Assembly: GCF_954871325.1 (NCBI RefSeq)
Contig: NC_088778.1
Span: forward strand, 7,845,743 to 7,909,742
DNA: 64,000 nucleotides
Direction: 5' to 3'
From: Gordionus sp. m RMFG-2023
Taxonomy: Eukaryota; Nematomorpha; Gordioida; Chordodea; Parachordodidae
In this document: one piece after another, positions 26,535 to 38,559 of the stretch
Position numbering within the stretch: the first letter of the stretch is position 1
Layout of the letters: the number at the start of each line of letters is the position of its first letter
Translations under genes and position numbers: made by a program
The notes under the pieces: generated by a model
Database searches by the model: none
What the model saw: only the letters and a program-made list of their open reading frames with translations
What the model was told of the DNA's origin: nothing

Positions 26535-26860
26535 ATGCAAGCATGCTTTAAAATCAGCTGGGATTCCTTCCACGACGGTACCCATCAATCTGTTTATTGA
26601 CAATAGAAGGATGGAATTACTAGGTTATCTTAGGAAGATGACAAGTTTTCAGCTTGGAAGTTTTCTTGCATTTACCTTTCGCTCCATCAAATCTAAACAA
26701 AGATTTAGTGGCTACAGAAAAATTGAAATTTGATAAATAAATGGATATCTCTAAACATTCCAGTCATTATGACCACTCTTACAAACTCAAGACCAGGGCG
26801 GACGAATTTCGGTTAAATCAGAGGATATTTTCATTGCCTTATTAACTCATTCCCTCGTTG
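26535..26860 (+). mobile_element. Fossil fragment of a retroelement reverse-transcriptase C-terminal (endonuclease) region
   Basis: The patch is GC-richer than its flanks. Broken plus-strand frames read HALKSAGIPSTTVPINLF, then FAPSNLNKDLVATEKLKF, then YDHSYKLK. These resemble, in order, the tail of a reverse-transcriptase polyprotein with a restriction-like endonuclease (consensus of the type 'AGIPS.LEP..L...RRPDG', '.FAPS..N.....AE.LK..KY..L...Y.F.P'). It is most likely a non-LTR element with a C-terminal endonuclease. It is heavily broken and old. Relatives lie at 30415 and 37860. Confidence 0.5.
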
Positions 26861-28049
26861 TGTTTTATTTGTATTTTAAATCTTATTTCATCTTTGTTTG
26901 GTCATTAATGTACAATAAATCGTCCCATGAGAAGGGGTATATCCACTTTGTGTCACATGTGACTTTTTCTACGTCAATTATTTATAATTATACTATTCTA
27001 TTATCATTAAAAAATTCGAGATATTTATAAAATAACTCAAATTAAATCCGATACTAGGTTAACCATCCTATTGAAAACGATGGAAACTTAATTTTTAAAA
27101 TGGCTCTCCTGAAAAATTATAAAAAGTGGAAATGAATATTCTAATTCTCAGGCGACGAAATAGTAATAAAAAAAAGTTTAATAAACATAAAAATGACAAA
27201 AGTGTTTGGAATTTTAGGCAAATTTTATCAAAGGTCTTGACTGAGCATGCTCAAAAAAATCTATTTTTTGGTTGTTAAATCCTGGTCATAACTTTGGAAG
27301 GAAGGGAAAGGAGGCTTAAAAATTATATTTATTTAATTGTTGGATTTTATTCACTGAGAATATAATTGTATCATTACTTTTCATTTATCTTAATTCAATT
27401 TTGTTAAATTATAATAATTACTACCCCTTCAATCCAAAGTTAATGTTTTTTTCGAATGAGCGAATTTCTTCTTCTATTATAATAGTTTATGAAAAGCTTT
27501 CCGGCCATTCTACCTAATAATATCTAGGATTCAGCAGTTTACAAGACAATGTTTTTTTTTAAATACTGCAATTTCAAAAATAAAAAAATACTTCTCTGAG
27601 TTCTCTCTATATTATACTACATAGAGATTAAAATTCGATGGCAGCGCCTTATAGATTGAATATTAAAGTGTCAGAATTGTAAACAGGGTTTGAGAGAGAT
27701 GCTAAATAGAGTTTGGAAAGAAGTTATTAAAAAAAATTAATATTCTAATTGTTAAAACAATTTTAAGAACTCTATTTACTTTTATTAGTCCCCATTTGCA
27801 ATTTCAACCAGGTTCCGCCTATGGAAAATTCTGTTTAGATTGGATATTTTTTATTAATCCATAAATTTGCTTTTTTTAAAAAAATAGTTTTTTGTTTCAT
27901 TAGTACCTATTAGTATTTTAGACTAGTATGAAGGTATCAAATTGTCAATATAATTTTAGTCAACCTCATACCATTAAAAAATAACTGAAAGCAATTACAC
28001 TTAAAATTTTATCAGTGTTCAGTTCTTAATTGTATACTATTTCAATCCA
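26861..28049. other. Intergenic, AT-rich, nothing recognised
   Basis: No coding frame, TIR pair or RNA motif was found. It borders the tandem array that starts at 28050. Confidence 0.4.
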
Positions 28050-29600
28050 TTTGGTAGATAGTACAAAGAAAAAGGTTATTAGCAAAATAAGAAAATATTG
28101 GCATTATGCCAGATTTGAGGATAAAGAAGAATAACATCTATATATAATGCCTGGGTAGTACTTATTATTTTTTCAATCAGTTTTCTAACAACAAATAAAG
28201 AAACCGAATTATAAATAAAATAAAACTATGACATCAAGCTTTAAGCGTGAAGTGAGCCAAGCTTAGAGAAACATTAATCCTGAAACCTTACAAACCATTA
28301 AGCAGCGCTTAATTAGTACAATCTATTGCTTTAAACTGTTTGGTATATGACTTAAAAAGCAAAAAAAAAATATTTGTAAAATAAGAAAAAATGGCCTTAA
28401 TTTGTAACTTGTTAGAACGGAGAATATAAGAGTTCTAACTTATTAATTCTTTAATAAATTTTGTGAATCACAAAAAACCCAAATTATAAACAAGATAAAA
28501 AGCTCTAAATATGAAATGAGCCAAGATTTTGGACACTGATACTCAAACTCATACCAAAACATTAATTAGTGCTTAACTAGTATATTTAATTGCTTTAAGT
28601 TGTATGGTAGACGAATTAAAGGGGAAAAAGTTATTGGTAAAATAAGTAAAAAAAATAGCATAATGCCAGAACGGTATTTAAATTTTAAATATCAGATTCG
28701 CGATATTAGTACCTTGCTGATTAATTCTTCAATAATTTTGATAATCATAGTAAATTAACCAAATTATAAACACCGGCTTAAAAATTACTACTTTTGAAAC
28801 TTATATTCATAATTAGTAGTATATAGAAATCCGTTTGGTAGATAGTTTAAAGATATTATTGGCAAAATAAGAAAGATTGAAATTATGTTAGGACAAAAGT
28901 TATTGAAGCACTTATATGGGTGCTTCCAATATGTAATGTTGTTTAGTGCCTATACGTACTAATTCATCAATCAGTTTTTCCGTCAATAAATATTAACCTG
29001 TTTTAAGCTAAATATAAAAAAAATAACGGCATGCCTTTTTCTGAGTCTTAAATATCGGATTTTAAATCCCGATTTTAATATACATCTAAATACATTAACG
29101 TTTCTTTTTCCCTAATTCAAAATATTTTTTTAATCTTATAAGTTTACTGTCTTAAAGTAGTTATTTGTTCATTTCTAGTTGATATAGAAGTATAATAAAA
29201 ACCCATTATATTGTATATTTAAAAATATGGTAATCTCATATTAAGACGCAGCTCTACGCATTAAGTTTATATAACTTTTGAAACCTTAGGCCAATAAGTA
29301 ACTTAACTATTATGCATTTTAGTTTAAGACACCCGTTTGGTAGACATAATAATATATAAAATATTAATTAGCAAAATAAGAACATTTTGAAAATTGACAT
29401 CAAGATAGAACGAACCTATTATATAAAATTTAACCACAAAATATATTAAAAATTACTATCTTCATTATAAAAAATTTGACTATTCCGACTCTAGTTTTAA
29501 TATTTTAAATAATTTAGTTGCGATATCTTACAAATAGTCAAATAAAGTTGTGACAGCTTTATAAAATATGATACCAATATGGATTGGTTACAATATAATG
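28050..29600. repeat. Degenerate tandem array, unit ~230-290 bp
   Basis: A landmark tttggtaga(tag) followed within 25-40 bp by (tta)ttagcaaaataagaaa recurs at 28050, 28339, 28602, 28834 and 29336. Spacings are 289, 263, 232 and 502 (about two units). Between landmarks the order is kept: 'ttaattctt/tcaatcagttttc', 'ccaaattataaa', 'aagtgagccaag', 'aaaccttacaaacc', 'gcttaattagta'. Identity is roughly 60-75% by eye. There is no coding frame. It could be an old satellite or tandemly arrayed non-coding element. Confidence 0.7.
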
Positions 29601-30290
29601 AAGATTACAATAGATAATTTTTTACACTCAAGTGATAAGGTTGCCCTATTAGATTATTTAGTAAAGTAATGCTAGCACTAGGTGCCTTTTTACTCTTGGA
29701 AATAGAAAGAGTTAAGCGTCAATCCTATAATAATTATGGCATCATCATAGGCGTAGCCATGGTAGGAGGCAAAAGGAAATTTTCCTTTACTTCGAAAAAA
29801 AATATCTGCTCTTTTTTGGGGAAAAGCATGTAGTTTGTCAAACTTTTGAAAGTAATAATTCTAAAGCTGAAATTAAAATATATTGCGTCACTTTCTAATA
29901 TGCATTTTAGTTTTAAAACTTGGTATCAAGATTCAGATGTAACGAAAACAAAAATAGAAACATTAAAGCAATTATATTAAAAATTAAATGAAAGAAATGA
30001 ATATAAAAAAAAAATTATATCATCATTGTAAAAAACTTAACTTTTTATCGTAAACTAGATATATCTGGCTCTAGCAATGATATAAGCAACGGTAGCATAA
30101 AAGCTATAAAAGAGATTTGTGGTACATTTGAAAAATGTATTACCAATTACCAAAAATTGAAAACAATTTAAATAAATTTGTACCCACAAGTCTTACGGTT
30201 GAGCGATTGTTTAGTAAAATAATACTTATACTAAGTGTCATTTTACAATTGGAAATAGAAAAGATGAAAGGTCGATCCGAATTATAGATC
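29390..30290. repeat. Diverged direct duplication, ~330 bp, copies at 29390-29730 and 29940-30290
   Basis: Shared order of blocks: 'atcaaga..gaacgaa', 'atattaaaaatta', 'tctagt..taatat', 'aaagctataaaa', 'gattrtttagtaaartaat', 'gcactaggtg / actaagtgtc', 'tggaaatagaaa' and 'aaggtcratcc'. The copies lie about 555 bp apart and next to the tandem array. The 87-codon minus-strand frame at 30140-30403 lies inside the second copy and is not considered a gene. The insert at 29747 begins cataggcgtagccatgg, which resembles a hAT end. Confidence 0.5.
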
Positions 30291-30414
30291 TTTGGGAAGC
30301 GTCCCTTTTTCAATATTTTATATATAACGGCAGAGCAACTTAGAATCTCTAACATCATCCGTCCAGGTTTTAACACAGTAAAACCATATAAATGTGTTGA
30401 CACTGTGTTACATT

Positions 30415-30870
30415 ATTAGATAATTAGTGTCACAATCCCTAATTGCAAATATTCGCACGGACGCCAACCCCGTCACAAAGTATTCATAAACATTTTACTA
30501 CAAGCTTTCCAAAAAACTAACATACCATCTACCCTCGAAATAGTAGATTTTCTTAATGATAGTTCGAAAAGATGATATTAAATAATTATCTTGGTCTAGC
30601 GGCCTTCCCCTAGCCTACTACGCTTGAATGGATTTCTAAGCGAAATCAAACAATTCACACTTTGCCCTAGCTCACCCAAAACTTTAATAAGAAACAAATA
30701 CTCCAATTTTCAAAATATTATTTTCCGCCCATAGTTGCCAACAGCTTGGGAAAATATGGCAAGGCTTTCCACTTAATCAAAAGATTTGGAAAAAAATAAC
30801 TTTAGTCACCGAAGATCCCAGAAGTTTTTACGACAGAGGATCTTCTTAGAAAATCCAAACTGTTTAATTT
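30415..30870 (+). mobile_element. Fossil fragment of the same retroelement tail family
   Basis: Broken plus-strand frames give LLQAFQKTNIPSTLE (endonuclease-region motif) and, about 250 bp on, IVANSLGKYGKAFHLI followed by FGKKITLVTEDPRS. These match the spacing of the C-terminal region of reverse-transcriptase elements with a restriction-like endonuclease. The last motif is clearly homologous to the fragment at 37860 (IVTNILGMFGSEALNFI). It is old and heavily broken; its outer ends cannot be placed. Confidence 0.55.
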
Positions 30871-32359
30871 TTTTTAAAAAAACTGTTTTATTTTCTTTTT
30901 AATAGTCTTTTTTAGTCACATTTTTAGATATTTTTTAGTCATTTTTTTATCTGAAATGTAAATATATATATATATTACACCTTACTATATATGAAGAGAA
31001 AAATACAATATTATTTTAATTTATAACATTAATTTTTTTTTAATGTGAAAATGTTATTAAAAAATTTAATGTCTCCCTATATTATTGTTTATTCGTATTT
31101 TTGGTATATTTTTTCACGCGCATTTTTAAACAGAAGAGGAAGTTTCTGAGACAATTTTATAGATATAGAAAATTAGGGAGGTGGTTTTATCCATTTAAAA
31201 AAATTCAAAGCTAATTTTTGTTTAAAATAAAAGTATTACCGAAATACAAATTCCCAATCATATTTCCCCGACCTTGTCTACCATTGTCAACATATCCATA
31301 TTACAAGTTGAGTAATATGAGATAAAATCTCAAATAGTAAGAACATCAAATGTGAAAAAATATCTACAGCAGTAATAAAACCTCACCTAATTTTATTCAA
31401 TAATATTCTCATGATTCTCACTTTTTATTTTAGATATAGAAATATAATAAATTGAAATGTAACTTGTTACATATATACTTTATTTAGCCAAAAATGAAAC
31501 TTTTAGCCTAAGTAATTTTTTCAAAATATAACTAATTAAGGTTCTCAAAAGGGATATAGATTAAGAAAACTTGAACAGAGCTTTATATAAATATAATACA
31601 TTAAGTATTAAAAATTGAAATTAATTGCATTTTATTGTCATTATCAAAGATTAAATTTACATTTTTACGACTAATAAACAAATTTACACGTATCTTTCAT
31701 TCAGTTAACACCAAAAATTACACGAAGTACAATTTTATCATCCACCAGGAGTTGTAGTTTGCATCATGTATATTCACTAATATACAAATTCTTTAAATGA
31801 TATACCCGTTTTATTATAGTGGACGGTACCACTATGTAGTCAGCTAACATAGTAAAGAAGAAAGAGGTAAGTAATTTTATAGTTTTTATACACCAGTTTA
31901 TATTTAATTTTTATTCACATTTATTTAAAAAATTATATCTTAAAAAAATTTAATTATCCCCAACCCCACACACAGTAAATTCCTGCGTACACGCCTAAAG
32001 ATTTTAATAGATAAAAAAGATATGATTTCATTTTTTTTAAATAAAAAAAAACCAGAAAATTAAAGAAAAAAAATCATGAAAGGTTAATTTTTTTTTAAAA
32101 AATAAATAGTAGATACCAATAAGTTTATTTTTACAAAATTTTTTTTTAAAAATACTTTAATATATTAAAAATCAATAGTTAAGAAAAAGTCAACCCCCGC
32201 TTTTTTTCTATAAAATAAATCAATAAAATATATCTAGTGTTATATAAAAATATTCAATAATATTTCTAATTGCGCATGAAAGAAGGAAATATTTTTTAAG
32301 TAAAATACTTAGAGTTAAAGTGTTAGAAAGTTAGTTTAGCTATGCCATAATTTACAATA
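30871..32359. other. Intergenic; one hAT end-like fragment
   Basis: At 31945-31998 the sequence ttatcccc... leading to aaattcctgcgtacacgcct matches the right end of the element at 58291-60078 (aaattcctgcttacgcgcct), so this is a solitary hAT end. At 31815-31862 a 47-bp stretch lies between a strong acceptor (ttttattatag) and a strong donor (aaagag|gtaagtaa) but is closed in all three frames. It could at most be a non-coding exon. Confidence 0.4.
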
Positions 32360-32554
32360 CTATTCTTTCTTTCTTTCCAATATCTTTTTAATGCATTTTA
32401 CTGGTTTTAAATTTAATTTTGGTTCTAATAATTTATGGGGTTTCGGTTTTAACACTTGTATCTTGTAAAGTAACCCTTCAAAACCTTGTAAATCATCACT
32501 ACTAACAAATTCATTTTCAAAAATATTATTCATTATTCTAAACATGAAACCCAT
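32360..32554 (-). CDS. Small ORF (64 aa), possible real exon or gene
   Basis: The ORF opens at ATG (32554) with an in-frame TGA 30 bp upstream and a strong acceptor (agtttttacag) just before that, so an exon carrying a 5' UTR is possible. The protein starts MGFMFRIMNNIFENEF, has an acidic SSDDLQGFEGLL block and ends in a Lys/Pro-rich tail (KPKPHKLLEPKLNLKPV, then KKILERKKE). No family was recognised. Composition is more protein-like than that of neighbouring chance frames. Confidence 0.3.
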   Translation of the reverse strand: MGFMFRIMNNIFENEFVSSDDLQGFEGLLYKIQVLKPKPHKLLEPKLNLKPVKCIKKILERKKE

Positions 32555-33349
32555 TTCAGATATGTAAAAACGTGAAGCATATCATTTAAAATCTGTAAAA
32601 ACTAAAATTGCATAATATTTATAACTTCTCGTGAAAGTATCATTTTATAGAAATTTATTGTACATGTTTAGAATGATATACGTAAATGCACGCAATGTTT
32701 GAAATGATATACTTTAATTAAATCTACATACAAGTTTATTTTGCATGATAAGGTAAAATGCTAAATTATATTTTTTATTGAATTTTTAATTTTTCCATAA
32801 TATTTTTATTTTGATATTTATTAATTTTTTATATAATATATATTTTTTTAATACTTCATATTAATTTTAATCCATCATATGTTAAAATATAAGAACATAA
32901 ATTATAATATGCAAAAAGGATTATTATACAAAAAAAATTAAATATGTTAAAAAGATTTTTTTTAAAAAGCTCCTTAGGAAAGAGGTTTCCAATGAAACTG
33001 ATGTAATTGGATTTAGGAGGCAATGGAGAGTCTTTACTTAAATTTTATAATAAACCATTTACCCAATAAAAATAACAAGTTGCCGCTATTAGTCTTTTAT
33101 TTTTTTTTAAATTCAAATGATAGGACATTACATTCGTCTAATCTCATTGCAGATTATAACTACAAATTCAACTAAGTACTACTTTATCATATCTCGATTT
33201 TTGAAAGTAATATCTCGCAGTTCTTGCAAAAAATAATCGTGATTGGATTTCCCGTTGAACAAAATGGCCGATTTATGAATATTAGAATTATATTTACTGT
33301 TGCTTATTAATTCTCAATTTAATTAATTTCTTTTTTTGAAATATAAACT
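32555..33349. other. Intergenic, AT-rich, nothing recognised
   Basis: No gene, TIR pair or RNA motif was found. The word 'gatatac/atatcattt' recurs at 32575-32720 and near 8730, which is too weak to call a repeat family. Confidence 0.35.
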
Positions 33350-33565
33350 TAGAGATCAGCAGAGCCTGGAACAAACCGGCCCCCGAATATAGCCCGGGTC
33401 TATTATAATTTACAAAAGTTTACCGGCCTGAATTCCTTTTCAACTCGACCCGTAATTATTTTTTTGCAAATCCGGACTTATAAAGGACTGAAAAATGTTT
33501 TTCATATTTTGAACCGTTCGACAGATCAAGCTATAGGGCTTAGGGTAGCATGGCGCAGATATCTA
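33350..33565. mobile_element. 216-bp hAT MITE, TIR TAGAGATCAGCAGAGCC
   Basis: Left tagagatcagcagagcctgg is answered by tagcatggcgcagatatcta at the right. The interior has the 'ccggcccccgaat...agcccggg' composition of the other family members. The target duplication is not clear. Confidence 0.6.
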
Positions 33566-36500
33566 ATAAAAACCAATAAATTTAAAAAAAATCACTAAAT
33601 ATGTTAGTTAGGCACAATTTATACATTTTTTAGAAGAAGTATGGAATATTTTATTATAGAAAGTTATTCCATTATTTTTAGAAGACCCTAAATCTTTGGC
33701 GTATACAACCCAATACTAAGATTAAAAAAATGACACTAAATAATGATCTTTATTTTAATAATTGCAATTGATAACACATAATGAATGATATGAGACTCCT
33801 TAATCTTTCCCATCATTATTATCAAAAAAAAAAAGATAATTCCCTCTATTTAATTGATTTCTTAATTAATACATTTTTTAGCTATTTATTTGTAATTAAA
33901 TGATTTTGCTATTATTTCATCAAATAAGAAATTAAGGATTTTGCTTTCTTGCTTTTTAAATCCATATCTATAGTTAATAATGTATATAATTTGAAAGTGT
34001 ATACACTTGAAGATAAATGATGCGTTCAACTCAGAATGTGTAACTAATGGAAAATGTTAAATTAGATGAAATATATTTAAACAAATATGTGAATGTGAAG
34101 TATAAGGCGTAGGATTAAAGGTTAAAGTTGATGGGTTAGAATTATTTAAAGGTTTGAGAGATATGGATTAGAATTCAGATTGAGTTTTAATAAAATTTTA
34201 TCTTTTTTTATTAATAACCTGTCAAATAAATAAATCATTAGATCTCTTTTGGTGGGTGGGAGAGTATTTTTAGTTTTCAAGCAAAATACAGTTTATTTAA
34301 TAAGGTGATAAAATATTATATTAAAAATTAATTTTGTAGAAATAAATGACCCAGTCTAACATTCCTTAGGTCTTAGCGATAAAAGATGATTTTTTAAAAA
34401 AATACTCATAGTTAATCTAGGGATATAAAATCCACATAAAACATCTAATAGCATAGAATTTTATGTTAAAATTTGTTATATTTTGATACTTATGATAATT
34501 ATTAAAAATCTAGGTGAAAAAAAAACTAAATATAAAATTTGTTTATTTTTAAATATATTTCCATTCATCTATCCATCCCAAATGGCGAAGATTTTCCGGT
34601 TCATCTTTTGGAAGAATATAACCTAACAAATGAAATGGAATTTTGATGTCTATGGATTCAAATATTCTTAACTAATTCCTTATCATGAATATAACTATTC
34701 AAGATTAAAAAACAAATAAGAAATATATGTCTTTATATTATTAATTTATAAATTACAATTACAATATCGGAAAGGGTAAATTCCACTCATTTAGTTAAAC
34801 TACAACTGGGTACAAGGTTTGTTGGTATCCTTGAGAAAAAAAATCGGCATAATTTTATGAAGGGTGGTCCTTCATAAAATTCACGTTCGCTCATTTTGGG
34901 CAGGTCTATGACCAACGTGCTAGATAAGATAAGAAGAAAAGTGTATAAATTTTTTTTTATATTTTTGAGTTTTTAGAGAGTAGACGTAGTGAAATTGATC
35001 TTTGCCAAATTTCAGACTTTATTTTCTAATTAATTTAAAATAAATTGAGTTAGACCTTAATCCACCTATGAACTGATGTGCTTATGTCTTCCCTATATGA
35101 AATAAAAAAAATTCTTTGTTTTTTCGAGGTAGCTGTTATATTTTGAATTATATGATTTGACTTATTTAATTGAACCCAGTGTTATAGTGAATTTTGGCTT
35201 AAATAATAACCGTATTCTTATTTATATTAAAATTTTTTTAAAATGTCTGTTATTTAACGAAATAATATATTTTTTTTATATAAAGGTGACTGATAATAGC
35301 GAGATATAATAAAATTAGTTCAAATTTCTATATTTTTCTTTTATAACAATAGTCAATCATATCATAGGTAAAGGTCGGAAGATTAGGTCCTTCAAGAAAC
35401 GTTATTATATCTGTATATTTCTTTTTTGGTATTCCTTAACCCCCCACCCTTTACACAAAAATTTACACATTCACATTTTTCGTTTACCTAATTTTAAAGG
35501 TAATGCTGCGTTATTTTTTGTTAAAGAAAATTGTTTGGCAACAAATTATACTTAAAAATTAAGATAGAAGTATATTATATTTATTTATAATCAAATAATT
35601 TTAAAATAATCGATATTTATATGAAGCTTCTAAGAGTTATAATATCATAAATTCTTTTTTTATATCCCATTACAAATTTTTAAATTCTACGATAAATTTA
35701 AAAAAAATTTCTAGCAGTAAATTTTATGTTATGATTTGATTAATGGGTCATTTTTTTTCTCCTTGGAATGCTTTTGTTATTTTTAACTCACAAATCATGA
35801 GGCTTTTAAGGATCACTTAGCCTAATTTATATAATTAAGTTGCAAATTTTAGGAATTTTTTTTCAAGAATAATTAGAGGTGATGTGATTTATTCATATTT
35901 GTCATTTTGAGGTAATTAATGTTTTAAATTAATTTAAACCTAAAAATTGTGCTTTTTGAGTGAAAATTTTTAAAAGTATGAATTTAGTTTCCTATTTATT
36001 TATTTTGAATTAATTATTAATATCTTCTTTAAAGGGGATCGCTAGAAATTTATATTGGGATAGGTGAAAAGTGGGATTATATAAAATATGGAGGGATAAT
36101 ATAATAGATTTATGAGTGAAGAGGTCATCAAATTTTTTTAGTAAGATTTGGTTATTAACTAGATAGGTCAAGCTAGGATTCGGTTAAAGCCGTGAATTTA
36201 AGGAAGGAAGGAAGGAGAGAAATAATTTAGTCCAATAATATTGCTGTGTATATTTTTAATATATTTTGTCGAATTATTTTATCATTATTTAAAAGATCCT
36301 TTCAAAACTTGTCATTTTTTCCTCCAATATTTGCAAAGTAATAGCAAACAAAAGCTATCAAAGATTTTTTTTTTTAATAATGACGTCACGCTAATATTTA
36401 CTTTTATCTTTATAATTTTCATTTTTCTTATGTTTGTTATCTCTTACTTTATTTTTTAAGTGCCAAAGTTAGCAGGCGAATTTATCTCTAATATAATTTT

Positions 36501-36649
36501 TACTATTTCCTTCAAAAACCATCGCATTTTTTAAATGGGTTTTCTTACTAAATTAAGAAAAAAAACAGAAAATATTTGAAATAAAATATTACAATTAGTT
36601 TTGTTAAACTCAATTTAGTAAATTTTTAAAAAGAGATATAATAATAATT
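33566..36649. other. Intergenic, two dispersed repeat copies, no gene
   Basis: Contains the partners of the repeats at 13725 (34025-34200) and 16225 (34805-34930). The remainder is AT-rich, with no supported frame on either strand. A (ggaa)-rich patch lies at 36200-36225. Confidence 0.4.
34805..34935. repeat. Dispersed repeat, partner of 16225-16355
   Basis: Same block order as the partner, with a cleaner central hairpin: cataattttatgaagg, a short loop, then ccttcataaaattcacg. The strong stem and high similarity suggest a young or constrained element. Confidence 0.7.
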
Positions 36650-37140
36650 AATGCATATGAATAATATAGCCGGCGGACCAACCCTAGCATCATTAAGTCT
36701 AACCACTTTATTAAAGTCTATCAAGTTTTAGTAATATTAAATTCGATGTTTATAGCTACCTCACAACCATAGGTCATTGATTAGATTTGATTTTACTGAA
36801 TGCAGCCATAAGGATCTTAATTTTTATCTACGTGTAAAATAGCTCTTATACTAACCTTATCTAAACCTATACCGATCAAACCACATAAATCTCATGCATA
36901 TATATTAAACCTATGCTGTATCAGGCTTTTTACGTAGCTTAAGTGAAACTAAGGGGAAAAAATTTATTTACTAATGAACAATATCTAGCTCTAACTATCT
37001 ATCGTAGCCCGTCTATACTAAGCCATAATCTAAGCCTAGATTCGATAAAACTCGAGATTAGCCATCAATATCTGATTATAACAACGGGTAGCAAACCCCG
37101 CCATTGTTCCGCTAAAATCTATCTAATCCTAGAAGATTTT
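36650..37140. other. Compositional island, C-rich on plus strand, unexplained
   Basis: About 490 bp with repeated cctaacc/ctaagcc/tctaacc words (read as ggttag/ggcttag on the other strand), almost no homopolymer runs and strong C over G skew, unlike any neighbour. A frame at 36943-37254 covers part of it but has no family resemblance. It might be decayed telomere-like repeat, an organelle-derived insert or a non-coding gene. None can be shown from the sequence alone. Confidence 0.4.
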
Positions 37141-37401
37141 TTTATGAGGGTTTTTTTCTTTTCTCACACACGTTTGTATTTTTTCAAAATTTTTAAAAAC
37201 AATTTAATATGCAAATTATTATTTTTTATTGCAATTTATGACCAGTTTTTTTAAATATAAAATTGGGATTTTCAAATATATTTATATTGAACAATAATTA
37301 TTTTATTCATAAACTGGCCAAAAAATAATTACAATTTGTTAAAAATATATAGGTAGTTTTAATAAAATAAAAACCCCCCGATTTTATATATATATATGTA
37401 T

Positions 37402-37480
37402 ATTGCTATTTTAAGATTGTGTTTCACTTTTATATAAATATATGTATATAATTGCTATTTTAAGATTGTGTTTCACTTTT
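37402..37480. repeat. 49-bp tandem duplication
   Basis: attgctattttaagattgtg and the following tttcactttt are repeated identically at 37402 and 37451, within (TA)-rich spacer. Confidence 0.85.
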
Positions 37481-37859
37481 AGGGTTATTTTTATATATTT
37501 TATAATAACCTTAGCCGATAAAATATTTTTATTGCCGATTTTTTAAAAAAATCGATGTTTTAAATATTTACGCTACTTTTAAAAGTAGCATACTAAACTA
37601 CAACTGATTTTCCCAAAAACGTTTCGGTTATATTAAATTTTAATTAAGAGAAGATGCCCCTTCAAGTTTTTATCAAGAAAAAAACATTTTCTTTTTTTCC
37701 CCGAAAACATATTTTGTTAAACTAAATAGGAGAACTAGATGGGGATAAAAAAATGTCGGCCCCCAAATTTATAAAAAAAACTACAATATATTAAATTTTG
37801 ATTCACAATTAACAATTAAATCTATATAAACAACAAAATTTTTAGACAAATATTTATTA

Positions 37860-38115
37860 ATTGTGTCGATTTCGCAGGACTGCCTCTCATTTTCTGCCAT
37901 CGAAAAGGCAGAAATCATACAAGAAAATAAATACGCTGGCCTCACCAACACTGTGTATACCAATCGTTACCAATATCTTAGGCATGTTTGGAAGTGAGGC
38001 CCTCAATTTCATTAAAATCATAGGAAAGAAATGAGACAGATCTCAGGAGACCCCAATGAAGGATTTACCTTCGTCAGATTTCCCTGGAAATCTGCCGGTC
38101 CAATTTTTTAAGTAA
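37860..38115 (+). mobile_element. Fossil fragment of the retroelement tail family
   Basis: Broken plus-strand frames read KSYKKINTLASPTLC, then IPIVTNILGMFGSEALNF, then RQISGDPNEGF. This is the C-terminal region of reverse-transcriptase elements with a restriction-like endonuclease and is homologous to 30415-30870. The patch stands out by GC content. It is old and broken, and its ends are not visible. Confidence 0.55.
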
Positions 38116-38559
38116 TCACTCTTCTTTAGGGTGACTTGTACACTTTTTTTAAAAAGAATTATTTTTTTCTCCTAGTTCTTCTTTTAATGTTTTTCATCAT
38201 AAATTATTTATATATTTTATTTTTTAAATTTTATTTTTAATATATCCTTATTTATGTATATTAAGTGTATATATAAATGTTCAATTTGATTTAAATCAAT
38301 ATTTTAATAAAGTATCAAATAAATAAAAAAAATTTTTTTATGCAAATTAATAATAAACAAAAACATACCTATAAAAATGTTAGTTATAAAATATCCATTT
38401 TCTCATTAGTCGCCAAACAGATGAATGAAAGCTCATTTAAATTCAATAATAATGGGCATGATAAGAATCTTAATATAAATAAGGACACTGAGATAACAAC
38501 AATTCTGGTAAGCTAACAAATTAACAGTAATAGTTGTTATCTTAAATCAATAGTTGATT

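Noticed and set aside
26590-26830. Minus-strand intron-like signals (gtaagag...ttttctgtag and gtaaatgc...aataaacag) with a 36-bp exon between
   Set aside because: No frame stays open through all three pieces, and the plus strand reads as a retroelement tail fragment.
31815-31862. 47-bp coding micro-exon
   Set aside because: Splice signals are strong but all three frames contain stops; it could only be a non-coding exon.
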